Assembly (NCBI GenBank): GCA_025351345.1
Contig: JANXWB010000080.1
Location: forward strand, 1-64,000
Direction of reading: 5' to 3'
Origin: Synechococcales cyanobacterium GL140_1_metabat_312
Lineage (GTDB): Bacteria > Cyanobacteriota > Cyanobacteriia > Leptolyngbyales > Leptolyngbyaceae
DNA length: 64,000 nucleotides
Of this stretch, positions 42,859 through 52,594 are shown piece after piece. The notes under the pieces were generated by a model. The model worked only from the letters and a program-made list of their open reading frames with translations, made no database searches and was not told the DNA's origin. Both the position numbers and the translations under genes were made by a program. Positions within the stretch are counted from its first letter, which is position 1; each line of letters starts with the position of its first letter.

Positions 42859-45738
42859 TCAAGTGATTGCTGCAATCTTCACATTAATAGCAACGAGATC
42901 TTTAGTCAGACCTTGATTGGCATTGTTAGCTGGGTTTCCATCCAGAGCGACACGTTCTCCATCAATGATCATGCCAATAAACCCAGAGATGATACTACCA
43001 ATCGGACCTCGTGAACTCCAATAGTTGACATAATCAGGGTTAGTCCGATCAAAGAGTGAGAAACTATAACTTCCCGGCACGTTTCCACTTGCTGCAATTG
43101 GAGTAATTGTGACATTCCCTAGGAATAAGTCACTACTGCTGTTAATGTTTACATCAGTCGAGAAGTAGAATGACACGCTTTGAGCCACCGAAGTAACACC
43201 ACCTATATTGTTAATAGTGAATGTTCCAGTTGCTAGATCTGTATTAGAAATAGTAGCGGTATTCCGTGTCAAACCTCCTCCTGTCAAATCAGGATTTCCT
43301 AGACCTGTGATAGTTATAGCGGTGGATGCTTTAGCGTTGTCATCAAACTTCTGTTCATTAACTACCGCTCTAGTTGGATTCTCCGGATTAACTACGGCAA
43401 TAATTTGATAATTGGAGCCACTTTGTCCACTCCAATAAGCATCATTTTTACCGGGTAGATTTAGTACAATCTGACCAACATTAGCCTTGGTAGGAACGCC
43501 TTGAGTTGTAATCACTCCATTTGTGACTTTCTCTGCCACACCCTTTAATACTGTTCCGACCGATGAAGCTAAAGCCCCCGGAGTCAAAAGACGGTCCCCG
43601 GCATCTAGTACGCCATCTTTTGATAAGTAGTAAGCCACAGTGACATTGCTCGCCGCAAAATCTCCCGTATTTTCTAGTTGGTAAGCTGCGATCGTAACTT
43701 GGTTATTAGCCGAGTTTACATCTAGTGGGAGGGATGATTTATTGAGTGCGATCGTGCTATTCGCTAAACTTAGATTAGTAATTCCCAGGCGCCCAGTAAA
43801 ATTCAAAGTGTAAGGCAGTGGAGTTCCGGGAGTTGCATAAGCTTGGGGAAAGACTACATTGACATAATAGGTATTGGGCTGAAAAACATCTACCATGCCA
43901 GTGTCAGAGACGATATTTAAATCGCTAACAGTAATAGGCACGAGACCAGGTCGTTGTGAATAAACCTTAGTGATAACACCAGGAGTTGTATTTATGCCTG
44001 TAAGAAGGCTTGCGGTTTCTACTGTAAACTTATACCAGTCACTGCGATCTGTTGTGCTATTACCACCGATTTGATCGAGAAAGCTTCCAGATCCATTCAA
44101 AACTCCCAAATCAAATGCCTGCGGTACAGAAAGCCCTGCGGTGAATTGAGGTCTTTTCGTAGTAGTTGCTTTTAGTGAATTAGTCGTCCTGAAACCATCA
44201 TACTGAATTCCAGGCATAACATTAGAAAGTGGAACAATTTCTAATAAATTACTCCCAACTAAAACATCCCCACTCATTTTCCAGAAGAATGTTTGCCCAC
44301 TATTTTGATCACGCCATATGATATCGGCTTTGTTGTCTCCATCTAAGTCTTTAACCAAGTCAGCAGAATATCCTTCAGACTGGATATTCAAATCTTTGGT
44401 AACATTAGGGTCCGAAGTTGGTTGTTTGACACGAGTTGAATTAATGGTTAATCCATCCGATAGGAACTCCCAGCAAAATAGGGTTCCCCCATAGGCAAGA
44501 TCAACTTGTGTAGTTTTACCATTCCAAAAGAGGACATCAGGTCGTCCATCTCCTGTAAAGTCTGCGATCGCTGAGATCCGAAAATTGTTTGAAACTTGGT
44601 ACCCAACGCTCTCAGGTGGTGTTTCAAATGTATTTTTCATCTTCCAGAAAACAATTGTTTCCGTTTGGGAATTTCGCCACAAAACATCAGCAATGCCATC
44701 ATTATTAAAATCTCTAAACGCAACAACCTTCCAATCCTGAGAAACAGGGGTTCTCAACACTTGCTGTCCAAGTTTAATTCCACTTCGATCGATATCCCAA
44801 GTTACAACGGCACTACTATTTATGTTGCGCCAAAGAACCCGACCATTTGAAAATCCCGAGATCTGCCAATCAGAATATAAACGAAATCCATTGGTAAGAT
44901 TTACATCATTAACTACCACATTACCTTTCATAAACCAAGTGTTCATTTCTCCGCTAACTTGATTTCTTAAGAGTAGATCTGTAGAGCCGTCTTTATCTAT
45001 ATCCTCTATTCCAACAATCTTCCAATTGCTATCTTTTGGAGCTAAAGCTTGATTTGTACCATCTGTGAGGTAAACATTTAAGTTATCTTTCCGAACAGTT
45101 CCATTTTCCATGAACCATACAAAAAACTGATTCTTTACTGTATCTTTCCAAAGAATGTCATCAACACCATCAGCGTTGAAGTCTGCGGTCCCAATCAGTT
45201 GGGAAGTCGCCGGTGCAGCAGTCGCATCAAATTTTCCTTTTGCATCAATACTAGGCCCTGTCGTTTGCCATACATCCAGTCCACCTGCGGGATTACTCCA
45301 AAGCGCACTCACCGTCTTTTGGCTACTGCTCGCAAACACATCTAGACTGTAGGTCGAATCAACTGGGACAAGCCCCGATCGTTCAATCTTCACATAGTAA
45401 GTACCAGCCGCAAGGTCGGCTAATGTGGCATCTGATGTCGAATTATAAGACTCAGAGATTGCGCCTTTATTCTCAGGACGGAGGGAAATTGCGATCGGGT
45501 TGACGTCGGGCGTAGTCTCAGATGATGCTTTGAACAGTGAAAGCTTAACATCACCTTTAATTCCTGTGACATTCAACCTTAGATTAGTACTACTACCTGA
45601 AATCTTGAAACGGTAGAAGTCAAGAGGGTTAGTTGAATTGTTGAGGAGCTGATCGACTGCGCCTTGAGCGGAATTATTAATTCCAATCAGTTGAGTGGCA
45701 GTTGCAAAGGAATTATTGGTGACGTTAGAAGTAGGCAT
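42859..45738 (-). CDS. Large FG-GAP/VCBS, PPC and CARDB repeat protein
   Basis: A 959-residue extracellular-type protein. Residues 1-135 are a PPC-like beta domain (DFYRFKISG, AGTYYVKIERSG). Residues 140-515 hold at least five FG-GAP/VCBS units with Ca-binding loops: DFNADGVDDILWKD, DIDKDGSTDLLLRN, DFNNDGIADVLWRN, DFTGDGRPDVLFWN, DLDGDNKADIIWRD. A second PPC-like domain follows (DWYKFTVETASLL), then two CARDB-like domains (about 655-959). No catalytic domain and no Sec signal peptide are seen, which fits type I secretion with an uncleaved C-terminal signal. A surface adhesin or matrix role is inferred. Confidence 0.8.
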   Translation of the reverse strand: MPTSNVTNNSFATATQLIGINNSAQGAVDQLLNNSTNPLDFYRFKISGSSTNLRLNVTGIKGDVKLSLFKASSETTPDVNPIAISLRPENKGAISESYNSTSDATLADLAAGTYYVKIERSGLVPVDSTYSLDVFASSSQKTVSALWSNPAGGLDVWQTTGPSIDAKGKFDATAAPATSQLIGTADFNADGVDDILWKDTVKNQFFVWFMENGTVRKDNLNVYLTDGTNQALAPKDSNWKIVGIEDIDKDGSTDLLLRNQVSGEMNTWFMKGNVVVNDVNLTNGFRLYSDWQISGFSNGRVLWRNINSSAVVTWDIDRSGIKLGQQVLRTPVSQDWKVVAFRDFNNDGIADVLWRNSQTETIVFWKMKNTFETPPESVGYQVSNNFRISAIADFTGDGRPDVLFWNGKTTQVDLAYGGTLFCWEFLSDGLTINSTRVKQPTSDPNVTKDLNIQSEGYSADLVKDLDGDNKADIIWRDQNSGQTFFWKMSGDVLVGSNLLEIVPLSNVMPGIQYDGFRTTNSLKATTTKRPQFTAGLSVPQAFDLGVLNGSGSFLDQIGGNSTTDRSDWYKFTVETASLLTGINTTPGVITKVYSQRPGLVPITVSDLNIVSDTGMVDVFQPNTYYVNVVFPQAYATPGTPLPYTLNFTGRLGITNLSLANSTIALNKSSLPLDVNSANNQVTIAAYQLENTGDFAASNVTVAYYLSKDGVLDAGDRLLTPGALASSVGTVLKGVAEKVTNGVITTQGVPTKANVGQIVLNLPGKNDAYWSGQSGSNYQIIAVVNPENPTRAVVNEQKFDDNAKASTAITITGLGNPDLTGGGLTRNTATISNTDLATGTFTINNIGGVTSVAQSVSFYFSTDVNINSSSDLFLGNVTITPIAASGNVPGSYSFSLFDRTNPDYVNYWSSRGPIGSIISGFIGMIIDGERVALDGNPANNANQGLTKDLVAINVKIAAIT

Positions 45739-46030
45739 GGCAAGTTGACCTTGGGATAGATGAGTTTCGATGGAGCCAATTCACGATGAATTGATATGAT
45801 CAGGAAAATGTCGCATACTCTTTTAAAAGTAGCTTTCCCTATTTCGAGTCAGTTATTTCATCGTAACGATCGGGCTTGGACTAAAATATAGAAATCCTCG
45901 CTATTTTCGCTGGATATTCCGGTCAACTGTAACCACAAGTAGTTTTAGTCATAACTATAACTGCGATTTCAATGAGGAAAAAGAACATTCAGCCGATTTG
46001 CGTAGCGTGGTCGCTAGGGTGGTGGACAAG

Positions 46031-46684
46031 TTAAAATTCAATTCCTGCTTGTGCTTTGATGCCTTGAGCTTTAAATGGATGCTTGATAATTTTCATCTCA
46101 GTGACAAGATCGGCACGATCGATGAGAGCTTCCGGTGCCCCACGTCCCGTTAAAATGACATGCTTCAAGTCAGGTTTCAGCGCGAGTCCGTCCAAGACTT
46201 GCTCGGTGGTTAGATACCCCAATTTTAAGGCGATGTTAACTTCATCAAGAAGTACTACGTCATAGTCTTGACTTTGGATGTATTCGAGGGATTTTTTCCA
46301 CGCAGTTTGAGCCATTTCAATATCCCGATCGCGATCTTGGGTATCCCAGGTGAAGCCTTCCCCCATGGCATGAAAGGTGAGTTGGTCTCCCCAGGATGCG
46401 AAGGCGGCTTTTTCAGCAGGTTCCCAGGCTCCCTTAATGTATTGAATAATAGCTACTCTGAAACCGTGACCCAGCGATCGCAGTACCATCCCTAACGCTG
46501 CTGTGGTTTTGCCTTTACCATTTCCGGTATGCACGATGATGAGACCCTTGGGTTCAGCGCAGGATTCCAGGCGTTTGACTTGAACGGCTTGGCGACGTTG
46601 CATTTTTTGCTGGTATTGGCTGTCGCTGAGTTGGAGATCAGCAGCGGTTTGTTCGAGGTTGCGCGGGAGATCAGACTGGGGCAT
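46031..46684 (-). CDS. cobO: Cob(I)yrinic acid a,c-diamide adenosyltransferase
   Basis: A 217-residue CobO/BtuR-type ATP:corrinoid adenosyltransferase, which adds the adenosyl ligand in cobalamin (or pseudocobalamin) synthesis and salvage. The P-loop is IVHTGNGKGKTTAALGM (about 50-66). IQYIKGAWEPAEKAA, GEGFTWDTQDRDRD, VVLLDEVNIALKLGYL and VILTGRGAPEALIDRADLVT are characteristic of the family. The first 48 residues are a variable extension. No cobalamin riboswitch was recognised upstream. Confidence 0.96.
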   Translation of the reverse strand: MPQSDLPRNLEQTAADLQLSDSQYQQKMQRRQAVQVKRLESCAEPKGLIIVHTGNGKGKTTAALGMVLRSLGHGFRVAIIQYIKGAWEPAEKAAFASWGDQLTFHAMGEGFTWDTQDRDRDIEMAQTAWKKSLEYIQSQDYDVVLLDEVNIALKLGYLTTEQVLDGLALKPDLKHVILTGRGAPEALIDRADLVTEMKIIKHPFKAQGIKAQAGIEF

Positions 46685-46825
46685 GGAAGTAAGAAGTGGG
46701 GAGGAATTTGTATTTTCCCATTGTGCCGGGTTTTTGTGCCGGGTTTTCGCGAATGTGTGGCTTCAGGATGTTGATTTTAAACAGAATTAGGGCAAAACTA
46801 TATCAACAGAAAATTCAGCCATTGT

Positions 46826-47788
46826 ATGGAACTTATGGAATACACAATTCCGGATTTGGATAGCATCAGTCGCCAGTTAATAAGTCTTGAACGTCCGAAA
46901 AAAGCAAAGATGCTTGTGGTGGACGATGAACCAGATAATTTAGATCTGCTGTATCGCACCTTTCGTCGTGATTTTCAGGTTTTAAAAGCTGAGAGTGGTG
47001 TGCGCGCTTTGGAACTTTTGGATCAAGAGGGCGAGGTGGCGGTGATTATTTCTGATCAACGGATGCCGGAGATGAAGGGAACTGAGTTCCTGAGCCGGAC
47101 GGTCCCTGAGTTTCCAGATACGGTACGAATTATTCTAACGGGTTTTACTGATGTAGAAGATTTGGTGGAGGCAATTAACTCTGGCCAAGTTTATAAATAT
47201 ATTACGAAGCCATGGGATCCTGATGAATTAAAGGCGGTGGTTCAACGGGCGGCGGAAACCTATGAATTATTGAAGCAGCGCACTGAGGAATTAAATCGAT
47301 CGCAGGCGCAAATGGCGTTACTGGCAACGATCGTTCGGGTAGCTCAGGATGCCAACTCGATAGTAGCGACGTTAAATCCTTTGGCAGAGTCTTTTGGTCG
47401 AAGTTTCTCAGCCGATGGTGCGGTTTTACAGATGGTGGAACAGTCGCAGTTGGGGGTAGCTCAAGGATATTATGGGGCGACGGCTAGTTGGATTATGGCT
47501 GATGAGTTGGTGAAGGGGGCGATCAAGACTCGGAAGATGCAGGTAACAATGAGTATTCCGTCGGACCCACAGTTAGCAACTCAGCCGCATTATGTGTCAG
47601 AGAATATTCAGGCTCATGTGGTGGTTCCGGTAATCTGGGGCGATGAGGTGCTGGCGGTGTTGTCGTTGTATTGGCATAAGCCAGCACTGTTGCGCCAAGA
47701 TGAGTTGGTACTATTGCATCTCTCGGCACAGCAAGTTTCACTGGTATTGACTTGTAATGCCTATGATCGATCGGTAGTTTTATCGTAA
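46826..47788 (+). CDS. Response regulator with GAF-like output domain
   Basis: A 320-residue protein. The receiver domain (about 28-145) has acidic DDE residues at 33-35, phospho-acceptor Asp77 in IISDQRMPEMKG, ILTGFTDVEDLVEAIN and Lys in YKYITKPWD. This receiver type (LTGFTD, AINSGQVYKYITKPWD) is the one found in RpfG-like and FrzZ-like regulators. A helical linker (AAETYELLKQRTEELNRSQA) leads to a GAF-like domain (about 168-318; VVPVIWGDEVLAVLSLYW). No DNA-binding, HD-GYP or GGDEF domain follows, so it probably signals through protein contacts. No histidine kinase is adjacent. Confidence 0.85.
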   Translation: MELMEYTIPDLDSISRQLISLERPKKAKMLVVDDEPDNLDLLYRTFRRDFQVLKAESGVRALELLDQEGEVAVIISDQRMPEMKGTEFLSRTVPEFPDTVRIILTGFTDVEDLVEAINSGQVYKYITKPWDPDELKAVVQRAAETYELLKQRTEELNRSQAQMALLATIVRVAQDANSIVATLNPLAESFGRSFSADGAVLQMVEQSQLGVAQGYYGATASWIMADELVKGAIKTRKMQVTMSIPSDPQLATQPHYVSENIQAHVVVPVIWGDEVLAVLSLYWHKPALLRQDELVLLHLSAQQVSLVLTCNAYDRSVVLS

Positions 47789-48023
47789 ATTCTATATTGA
47801 ACAAATAGCTTGAATTCTGTTGATTATGTTATGTAATCTAGATTGGCTCTGGGGATTCCTAGAGCTTTTGTCCTGGCGATCGGACCTCAGACAAGTAGAG
47901 AATTTAGAATGATGAATGTAGAGATAAATTTCCTTAATTTTAGATTTTACATTCTTAATTTCGATCGGTTGTACTCATTGTAGTGCGATGGTTTGTTAGT
48001 AGCTTAAATCAGATAAGCAAGTC

Positions 48024-48554
48024 CTAACTATCAGGTTTTTCAAGACCACCCCAAATTAGTAACCAATTGACAACGATCGCCCAATGAATCAACATTGGCA
48101 TCCAAATGCATCGACTCTGCAAATACGACAAGGTACAAAGAGTGCCCAGAAGTCCCGCACCTATTAGAAAAGGCAGTTGGTGGAAAAAGGCTGGTGTCCA
48201 AGGAGTCAAATGTGCAAGTAAGAATAAAATCCAACTTAAAACAATTAGTTTTTGTCGGGTAATCGGTCCGATCGGTTCTGTTGGATGGGGAATGAGCAAA
48301 ACTCGAAAGATAAGTTCTTCATTAAATGCTGGCCTAATCAGCGAGGCGATCGTAACGTTCATCCAAACCCGAGAATTTTCTACAGGTTGCCACTGGAGTA
48401 GTCCTGTACTAAGACCGATCGGCAGAAATACTACGGCATAGACGGCTAGAAAAACGATCGCAAAAATCCAATCCTTGCCTTTCGGTTTGGTTAAAAAACC
48501 TGCCCAAAGTCGGTATTTAAAACGATCGGCCCAGGAGAGATGACGGTGCTTCAT
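48024..48554 (-). CDS. CPBP-family intramembrane metalloprotease
   Basis: A 176-residue membrane protein of the CPBP (CAAX protease and bacteriocin-processing) family. Motif 1 is FNEELIFRVLLIP with Glu79, Glu80 and Arg84; motif 2 includes FLLAHLTPW with a His, and the final helix has MLIHWAIVVNWLL with another His. About four or five transmembrane segments surround these. The protein is short for the family. Substrate unknown. It lies between a response-regulator gene and aroB, with no functional link visible. Confidence 0.8.
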   Translation of the reverse strand: MKHRHLSWADRFKYRLWAGFLTKPKGKDWIFAIVFLAVYAVVFLPIGLSTGLLQWQPVENSRVWMNVTIASLIRPAFNEELIFRVLLIPHPTEPIGPITRQKLIVLSWILFLLAHLTPWTPAFFHQLPFLIGAGLLGTLCTLSYLQSRCIWMPMLIHWAIVVNWLLIWGGLEKPDS

Positions 48555-48606
48555 GGTGCTTCATTCGCTTGTGAAAAAGCCATATAAAATCGTCAAAGTA
48601 GCAGTC

Positions 48607-49713
48607 TTACATTGTTTTTAATACAGCGTTCATTAACTCCGGGGTCACTTGATCATTAATTTGGACAGAGCCGATCGTAGAGGGGAGTACAAATCGAACT
48701 TTACCGGATTGTACTTTCTTATCATTCTGCGTCAAAGCAATGATTTGAGAAAGATCTAGATTGGGGGGAAGCATTGTTTGTAAACCACATTTTTCGATAA
48801 TGGCATTTTGCCGATCGCATTCTTCTCGCTTCCAAAGCCCCATATTCACTGCCAGTTCTCCAGCAGCAACCATCCCAATACCAACCGCTTCCCCATGGTT
48901 CACAACTTTGTATTGCGTGATGCTTTCAACCGCATGACCCAGAGTATGACCGTAGTTCAAAATCTCGCGTAAACCTGATTCTTTTTCATCTTTCGCAACT
49001 ACGATCGCCTTAGCCCCACATGATGCCGACAAAATATCTTGCAATAGTTCATCACCAATAAATCGCAGTTGATCGAGTCGTTTTGCTGCTTCTAGTTTGC
49101 CAAACAAATCCGCATCCCAAATTACGCCATATTTAATCACCTCGGCCATCCCCGCCCGCAGTTCTCGCACCGGGAGAGTTTTTAAAACTTCCGGATCGAT
49201 CAACACAAGTTTTGGCTGATGAAAAGCACCAATTAAATTTTTGCCCTGGGGATGATTTACACCTGTTTTACCTCCGATCGAAGCATCCACCATCGCCAAC
49301 AAACTAGTTGGCACCTGTACAATATTTATTCCTCTCAACCAGGTCGCGGCTGCAAATCCTGTCATATCACCAATCACTCCACCACCTAGCGCCACCATGA
49401 CACTCGATCGTTCCAGCCGATGAGCCAATGCCGCGTCATATATTTTTTGTAAAGTTGCAGGAGTTTTATACCGTTCGCCCGGTTGAAGGATTACGGTGGC
49501 AACGGTGAATCCAGCATTTGTCAGGGATTTCAGAACCCGATCGCCGTAATGCTTAAAAATTGTTGGATTAGAAACTAAAAGAGCTTTCCGACCTAGAGGC
49601 TTCGCGCTGTCCAGTTTATCAGTCATCCAAGTGCCGATCGTATCTAAGCTTCCAGGAGCAATGACGATCGAATACGGCTTATCAGGCAGAGCGACGGGAA
49701 TGATGGATTGCAT
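48607..49713 (-). CDS. aroB: 3-Dehydroquinate synthase
   Basis: A 368-residue enzyme of the shikimate pathway, converting DAHP to 3-dehydroquinate with NAD+ and a divalent metal. Diagnostic segments are [77 protein letters not shown] with a metal-binding His, and [12 protein letters not shown] with another. Its length is normal for cyanobacteria. The gene is on the same strand as, and 52 bp upstream of, the CPBP protease gene. Confidence 0.98.
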   Translation of the reverse strand: MQSIIPVALPDKPYSIVIAPGSLDTIGTWMTDKLDSAKPLGRKALLVSNPTIFKHYGDRVLKSLTNAGFTVATVILQPGERYKTPATLQKIYDAALAHRLERSSVMVALGGGVIGDMTGFAAATWLRGINIVQVPTSLLAMVDASIGGKTGVNHPQGKNLIGAFHQPKLVLIDPEVLKTLPVRELRAGMAEVIKYGVIWDADLFGKLEAAKRLDQLRFIGDELLQDILSASCGAKAIVVAKDEKESGLREILNYGHTLGHAVESITQYKVVNHGEAVGIGMVAAGELAVNMGLWKREECDRQNAIIEKCGLQTMLPPNLDLSQIIALTQNDKKVQSGKVRFVLPSTIGSVQINDQVTPELMNAVLKTM

Positions 49714-49819
49714 GATGATGAGAGATAGGCAGGGGTTCTATTGTGCCATGTTACGATCCGCTATGGTGCTGAAATCGTTGTATAGTCCTAGATAGAGAAA
49801 TGACTAAGGAGATAAGGAA

Positions 49820-49915
49820 ATGGATTCTGCAATTTTGTATGTTGTGTTTTTGGGCGGCTCTTTCGTAGTAGCGATCGGGCTATTTAAAGTGATGCGCGGA
49901 ATTAATCTGATTTAA
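49820..49915 (+). CDS. petL: Cytochrome b6f small subunit, PetL-like
   Basis: A 31-residue single-span peptide, MDSAILYVVFLGGSFVVAIG then LFKVMRGINLI. Its length, the N-terminal hydrophobic helix and the C-terminal GLxxxxRxIxLI pattern resemble PetL of the cytochrome b6f complex, which stabilises the dimer. AAGGAG lies eight bases upstream of the ATG, and a strong hairpin terminator follows, so it is a complete small transcription unit. Similarity at this size is weak evidence; another small thylakoid peptide is possible. Confidence 0.6.
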   Translation: MDSAILYVVFLGGSFVVAIGLFKVMRGINLI

Positions 49916-49935
49916 GCTTTTTCAACTATTTGATT

Positions 49936-49974
49936 TCCGCTGGTCTGCCCTAATTGACAGAGAGCGGATTTTTT
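49936..49974 (+). terminator. Terminator after the petL-like gene
   Basis: TCCGCT-GG-TCTG and CAGA-G-AGCGGA form a stem followed by TTTTTT. Confidence 0.85.
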
Positions 49975-49995
49975 GTGCGTTAATTTGGTCTTAGT

Positions 49996-50964
49996 TTAAA
50001 GGTGGGATCTAACCTCTTCCACCCCACAAGTTTTAAGAATATCAGCGAGGGTTGGGGCGATCGAAGTAAGGCCATAGGTTGAAGGATTAACGATATTTTT
50101 GTGAGTAAAATGGCGATGGATAATAGAAAAGCGATCCCAGTCTGCCATTTCAATATTGAAGACTTGTAGAATTACATCAATTAGCCAAGGGGTAAGTGGG
50201 AATTGGAAATAGATGGTTTTTTTTAGATATACGGATGCTTCCTCAATCACACGTTGAACACTGTATCGATCGTGGCCAGTGACAATATCGCGCCGATCGC
50301 CTTCACTAGGTGGATGATCGACCAAATAACAAACCACTTGGGCAATATCGTAGGCATGACTAAAGTGAAAGCTTGCATCGGCTTTTAAAAAACGTGCCAG
50401 TTCCATCCACTTGACTACACCTGGTAAGCCTGCTGTGATGTGTGACTTGGGAAAGCGATCGTCTCCGCCAAAAACAAGCGTGGGATAGATAGTCGTAATT
50501 TTGGACCTCAACGGCGACTGAAGTAGCTTCTCGTGGCATTGATACTTGGTGCGGATGTAATCGGTTCCAAGACTCCCAGCTTCAGCAAGAGGCTGATTGT
50601 CGCGGTTGAGGATGCTGGCAGTGGAGAAGTATAGGATTTGCTCACACCGATCACCGGACAGTAAATCGATTAGTTCTAAGGTTTTAGCAACATTGATGGT
50701 GTAAGTCTCTTCCGCGTCGCCCCAAGATGTCGCGATTAAAATAGCACTGTCCATGGTCAGCAACAGCTCACGATGGTCCTCGATCGCCCGCATATCGCCT
50801 TGAATAAGATGAATATTGGAACGAACTTGGTAATCAAATTTGAGTTTACGCGGATCGCGGACAAGGAGAAAAATCTCGTGGTCAGTGTTTCGGATGAGTT
50901 GATCTGCGATGTAGTGGCCAATGCAACCGCTGGCACCAGTCACGAAAATACGCTTTGAAGTCAT
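49996..50964 (-). CDS. NAD-dependent epimerase/dehydratase-family protein
   Basis: A 322-residue extended-SDR protein. The Rossmann motif is IFVTGASGCIGHYIADQL (5-22). LIQGDMRAIEDHREL and AILIATSWGDAEETYTINVA are typical of the next strands. The catalytic Tyr-x3-Lys is probably in YIRTKYQCHEKLL, preceded by FSTASIL with the Ser. The substrate is unknown; the family includes sugar-nucleotide and plant-type reductases. The ATG at 50964, next to the Rossmann strand, is preferred over an ATG at 50994; neither has a clear ribosome-binding site. Confidence 0.82.
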   Translation of the reverse strand: MTSKRIFVTGASGCIGHYIADQLIRNTDHEIFLLVRDPRKLKFDYQVRSNIHLIQGDMRAIEDHRELLLTMDSAILIATSWGDAEETYTINVAKTLELIDLLSGDRCEQILYFSTASILNRDNQPLAEAGSLGTDYIRTKYQCHEKLLQSPLRSKITTIYPTLVFGGDDRFPKSHITAGLPGVVKWMELARFLKADASFHFSHAYDIAQVVCYLVDHPPSEGDRRDIVTGHDRYSVQRVIEEASVYLKKTIYFQFPLTPWLIDVILQVFNIEMADWDRFSIIHRHFTHKNIVNPSTYGLTSIAPTLADILKTCGVEEVRSHL

Positions 50965-51121
50965 GAGCCGATGAATCGAAGAGAATAGAACCATTCAAAA
51001 TTTACACCGTTCTTAGGAGTAATTACGAATTCTGTAGGTTGTTATCTCAAAAAACTAATTTAACTATATAAATTATTCTAAAAGCCAGACTAGAATTGAC
51101 TCTAATCTGGCTTTCAATCTA

Positions 51122-51195
51122 CGGGATTGACGAGATTCGAACTCGCAACTTCCGCCGTGACAGGGCGGTGCTCTAACCAATTGAACTACAATCCC
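51122..51195 (-). tRNA. trnD: tRNA-Asp (GTC anticodon)
   Basis: A 74-base cloverleaf on the minus strand. The acceptor stem GGGATTG pairs with CAATCCC, leaving discriminator G. The anticodon stem CCGCC/GGCGG encloses CTGTCAC, anticodon GTC. The T loop GTTCGAATC is canonical. No CCA is encoded. Confidence 0.97.
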
Positions 51196-51296
51196 TTGTG
51201 TCTTAAAGGCTTGCGACTGACTCGCTTTGCTCCGACATATGTAATACTGCCAGATAACAATGGGATTTGTCAAACATTTAATTAGGAATTTAGATT

Positions 51297-52475
51297 ATGC
51301 GATCGATCGCGCTGATTAATGAACGGATTCAAGCGGGTCGGGCCGTAGTTTTGACGGTAGAAGAGGTGAAGGCACGCGTCCAAGAGCAAGGAGTTCAGGC
51401 CGTAGCGGCGATGGTAGATGTGGTCACGACTGGGACGTTTGAGCCGATGGAGTCGTCAGGAGCAATTTTAAATCTGGGGCAGACGGATCCACCGATTAAA
51501 ATACGACAATGCTGGATTGATGGCGTTCCGGCTTATGCGGGCTTTGGTGCTGTGGATTTGTACTTAGGGGCCAGCCAGATAGCGGAGTCGGGTAGTGAGG
51601 GTGATGATGAGGGGGCCGGACGACAACGAGGTGGGGGACATGTGATTGAGGACTTGGTGGCTGGTCGTGCAGTGTCGCTGCGGGCGATCGGTCAGGTGAC
51701 GGACTGTTATCCAAGATCTTCGTTTGAGACGACGATTACACGCGATCGAATTAATCAGTTTTATTTATTCAATCCCCGCAATCTCTATCAAAATTTCATT
51801 GTGGGGGTAAACGGTGGAGAACGTCCTCTTTATACCTATCTTGGGATACTTCAGCCACGCTTAGGGAATGCTGTGTTTTCTAATCCAGGTTCGGTATCAC
51901 CGTTGCTGAATGATCCAAATCTGGAATCTGTGGGGATTGGCAGCCGAATTTGGTTGGCAGGTGCCCAGGGGTATGTGACGTGGGAAGGGACTCAACATTT
52001 TCCGTTGCAAAAGCGATTACCGAATGATACCCCTGTCGGTCCAGCGGCGACATTGGCATTGATTGGGGATGCAAAGCAGATGGATTCTAAGTGGGTCCGG
52101 GGTTGCTATTTTAAGGGCTATGGGCCGTCAATGATGTTGGGGGTGGGAGTGCCGATTCCAGTGTTGAGTGAGCAGACGATCGCCTATTGTTCGGTTTTAG
52201 ATAAGGATTTGGTGGCTCCAATCGTCGATTTCTCGATTCCGCGCCGGGTCCGTCCGACATTTGGGCTGGTGAGTTATGCCCAATTGAAGTCGGGGAAAGT
52301 AAGTATTGACGGGCGGATGGTGCGGGTGGCTCCGTTGGCAAGTTTGTATTTGGCACGAAAGGTATCGATCGCATTGCAGGAAGAGATTCGATCGGGACGC
52401 TTTTTACTATCAGAACCTGTGGCGAGTTTGCCCCGCGATCGAATGTTTATTCCGCAGGATATGCGAGGGAATTAG
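51297..52475 (+). CDS. Homocysteine biosynthesis protein (HcyBio/DUF39)
   Basis: A 392-residue protein of the HcyBio family (PF01837, COG1900), implicated in archaea and some bacteria in sulfur insertion to make homocysteine from aspartate semialdehyde. Supporting segments are INERIQAGRAVVLTVEEVKA, GTFEPMESSGAILNLGQTDP, IRQCWIDGVPAYAGFGAVDL, VSLRAIGQVTDCYPR, GVNGGERPLYTYLGILQP, GIGSRIWLAGAQGYVTWEGT and RGCYFKGYGPSMMLGVGVPI. Cys72 and Cys137 are candidate catalytic residues. Residues 98-114 form a Gly/Asp/Arg-rich loop that looks like a species-specific insertion. The associated ferredoxin-like subunit seen in methanogens is not adjacent. Confidence 0.85.
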   Translation: MRSIALINERIQAGRAVVLTVEEVKARVQEQGVQAVAAMVDVVTTGTFEPMESSGAILNLGQTDPPIKIRQCWIDGVPAYAGFGAVDLYLGASQIAESGSEGDDEGAGRQRGGGHVIEDLVAGRAVSLRAIGQVTDCYPRSSFETTITRDRINQFYLFNPRNLYQNFIVGVNGGERPLYTYLGILQPRLGNAVFSNPGSVSPLLNDPNLESVGIGSRIWLAGAQGYVTWEGTQHFPLQKRLPNDTPVGPAATLALIGDAKQMDSKWVRGCYFKGYGPSMMLGVGVPIPVLSEQTIAYCSVLDKDLVAPIVDFSIPRRVRPTFGLVSYAQLKSGKVSIDGRMVRVAPLASLYLARKVSIALQEEIRSGRFLLSEPVASLPRDRMFIPQDMRGN

Positions 52476-52545
52476 GGAGATTAGTCTAGGGTCGATCGGA
52501 GATCATCGCGCTTGTAAATAGGAGTTTGATTACCGTAATTCAATT

Positions 52546-52576
52546 AAAAAAGAGAAGGTTGGTCGCCTTCTCCTGA
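52546..52576 (-). terminator. Terminator of the NDH-2 gene
   Basis: On the minus strand GAGAAGG-CGACCAA-CCTTCTC is followed by TTTTTT. Confidence 0.88.
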
Positions 52577-52594
52577 TAAATCAACTCTCTAAAC

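Noticed and set aside
46685-46825. Cobalamin riboswitch upstream of cobO
   Set aside because: The short upstream region lacks a recognisable B12-box and the needed length.
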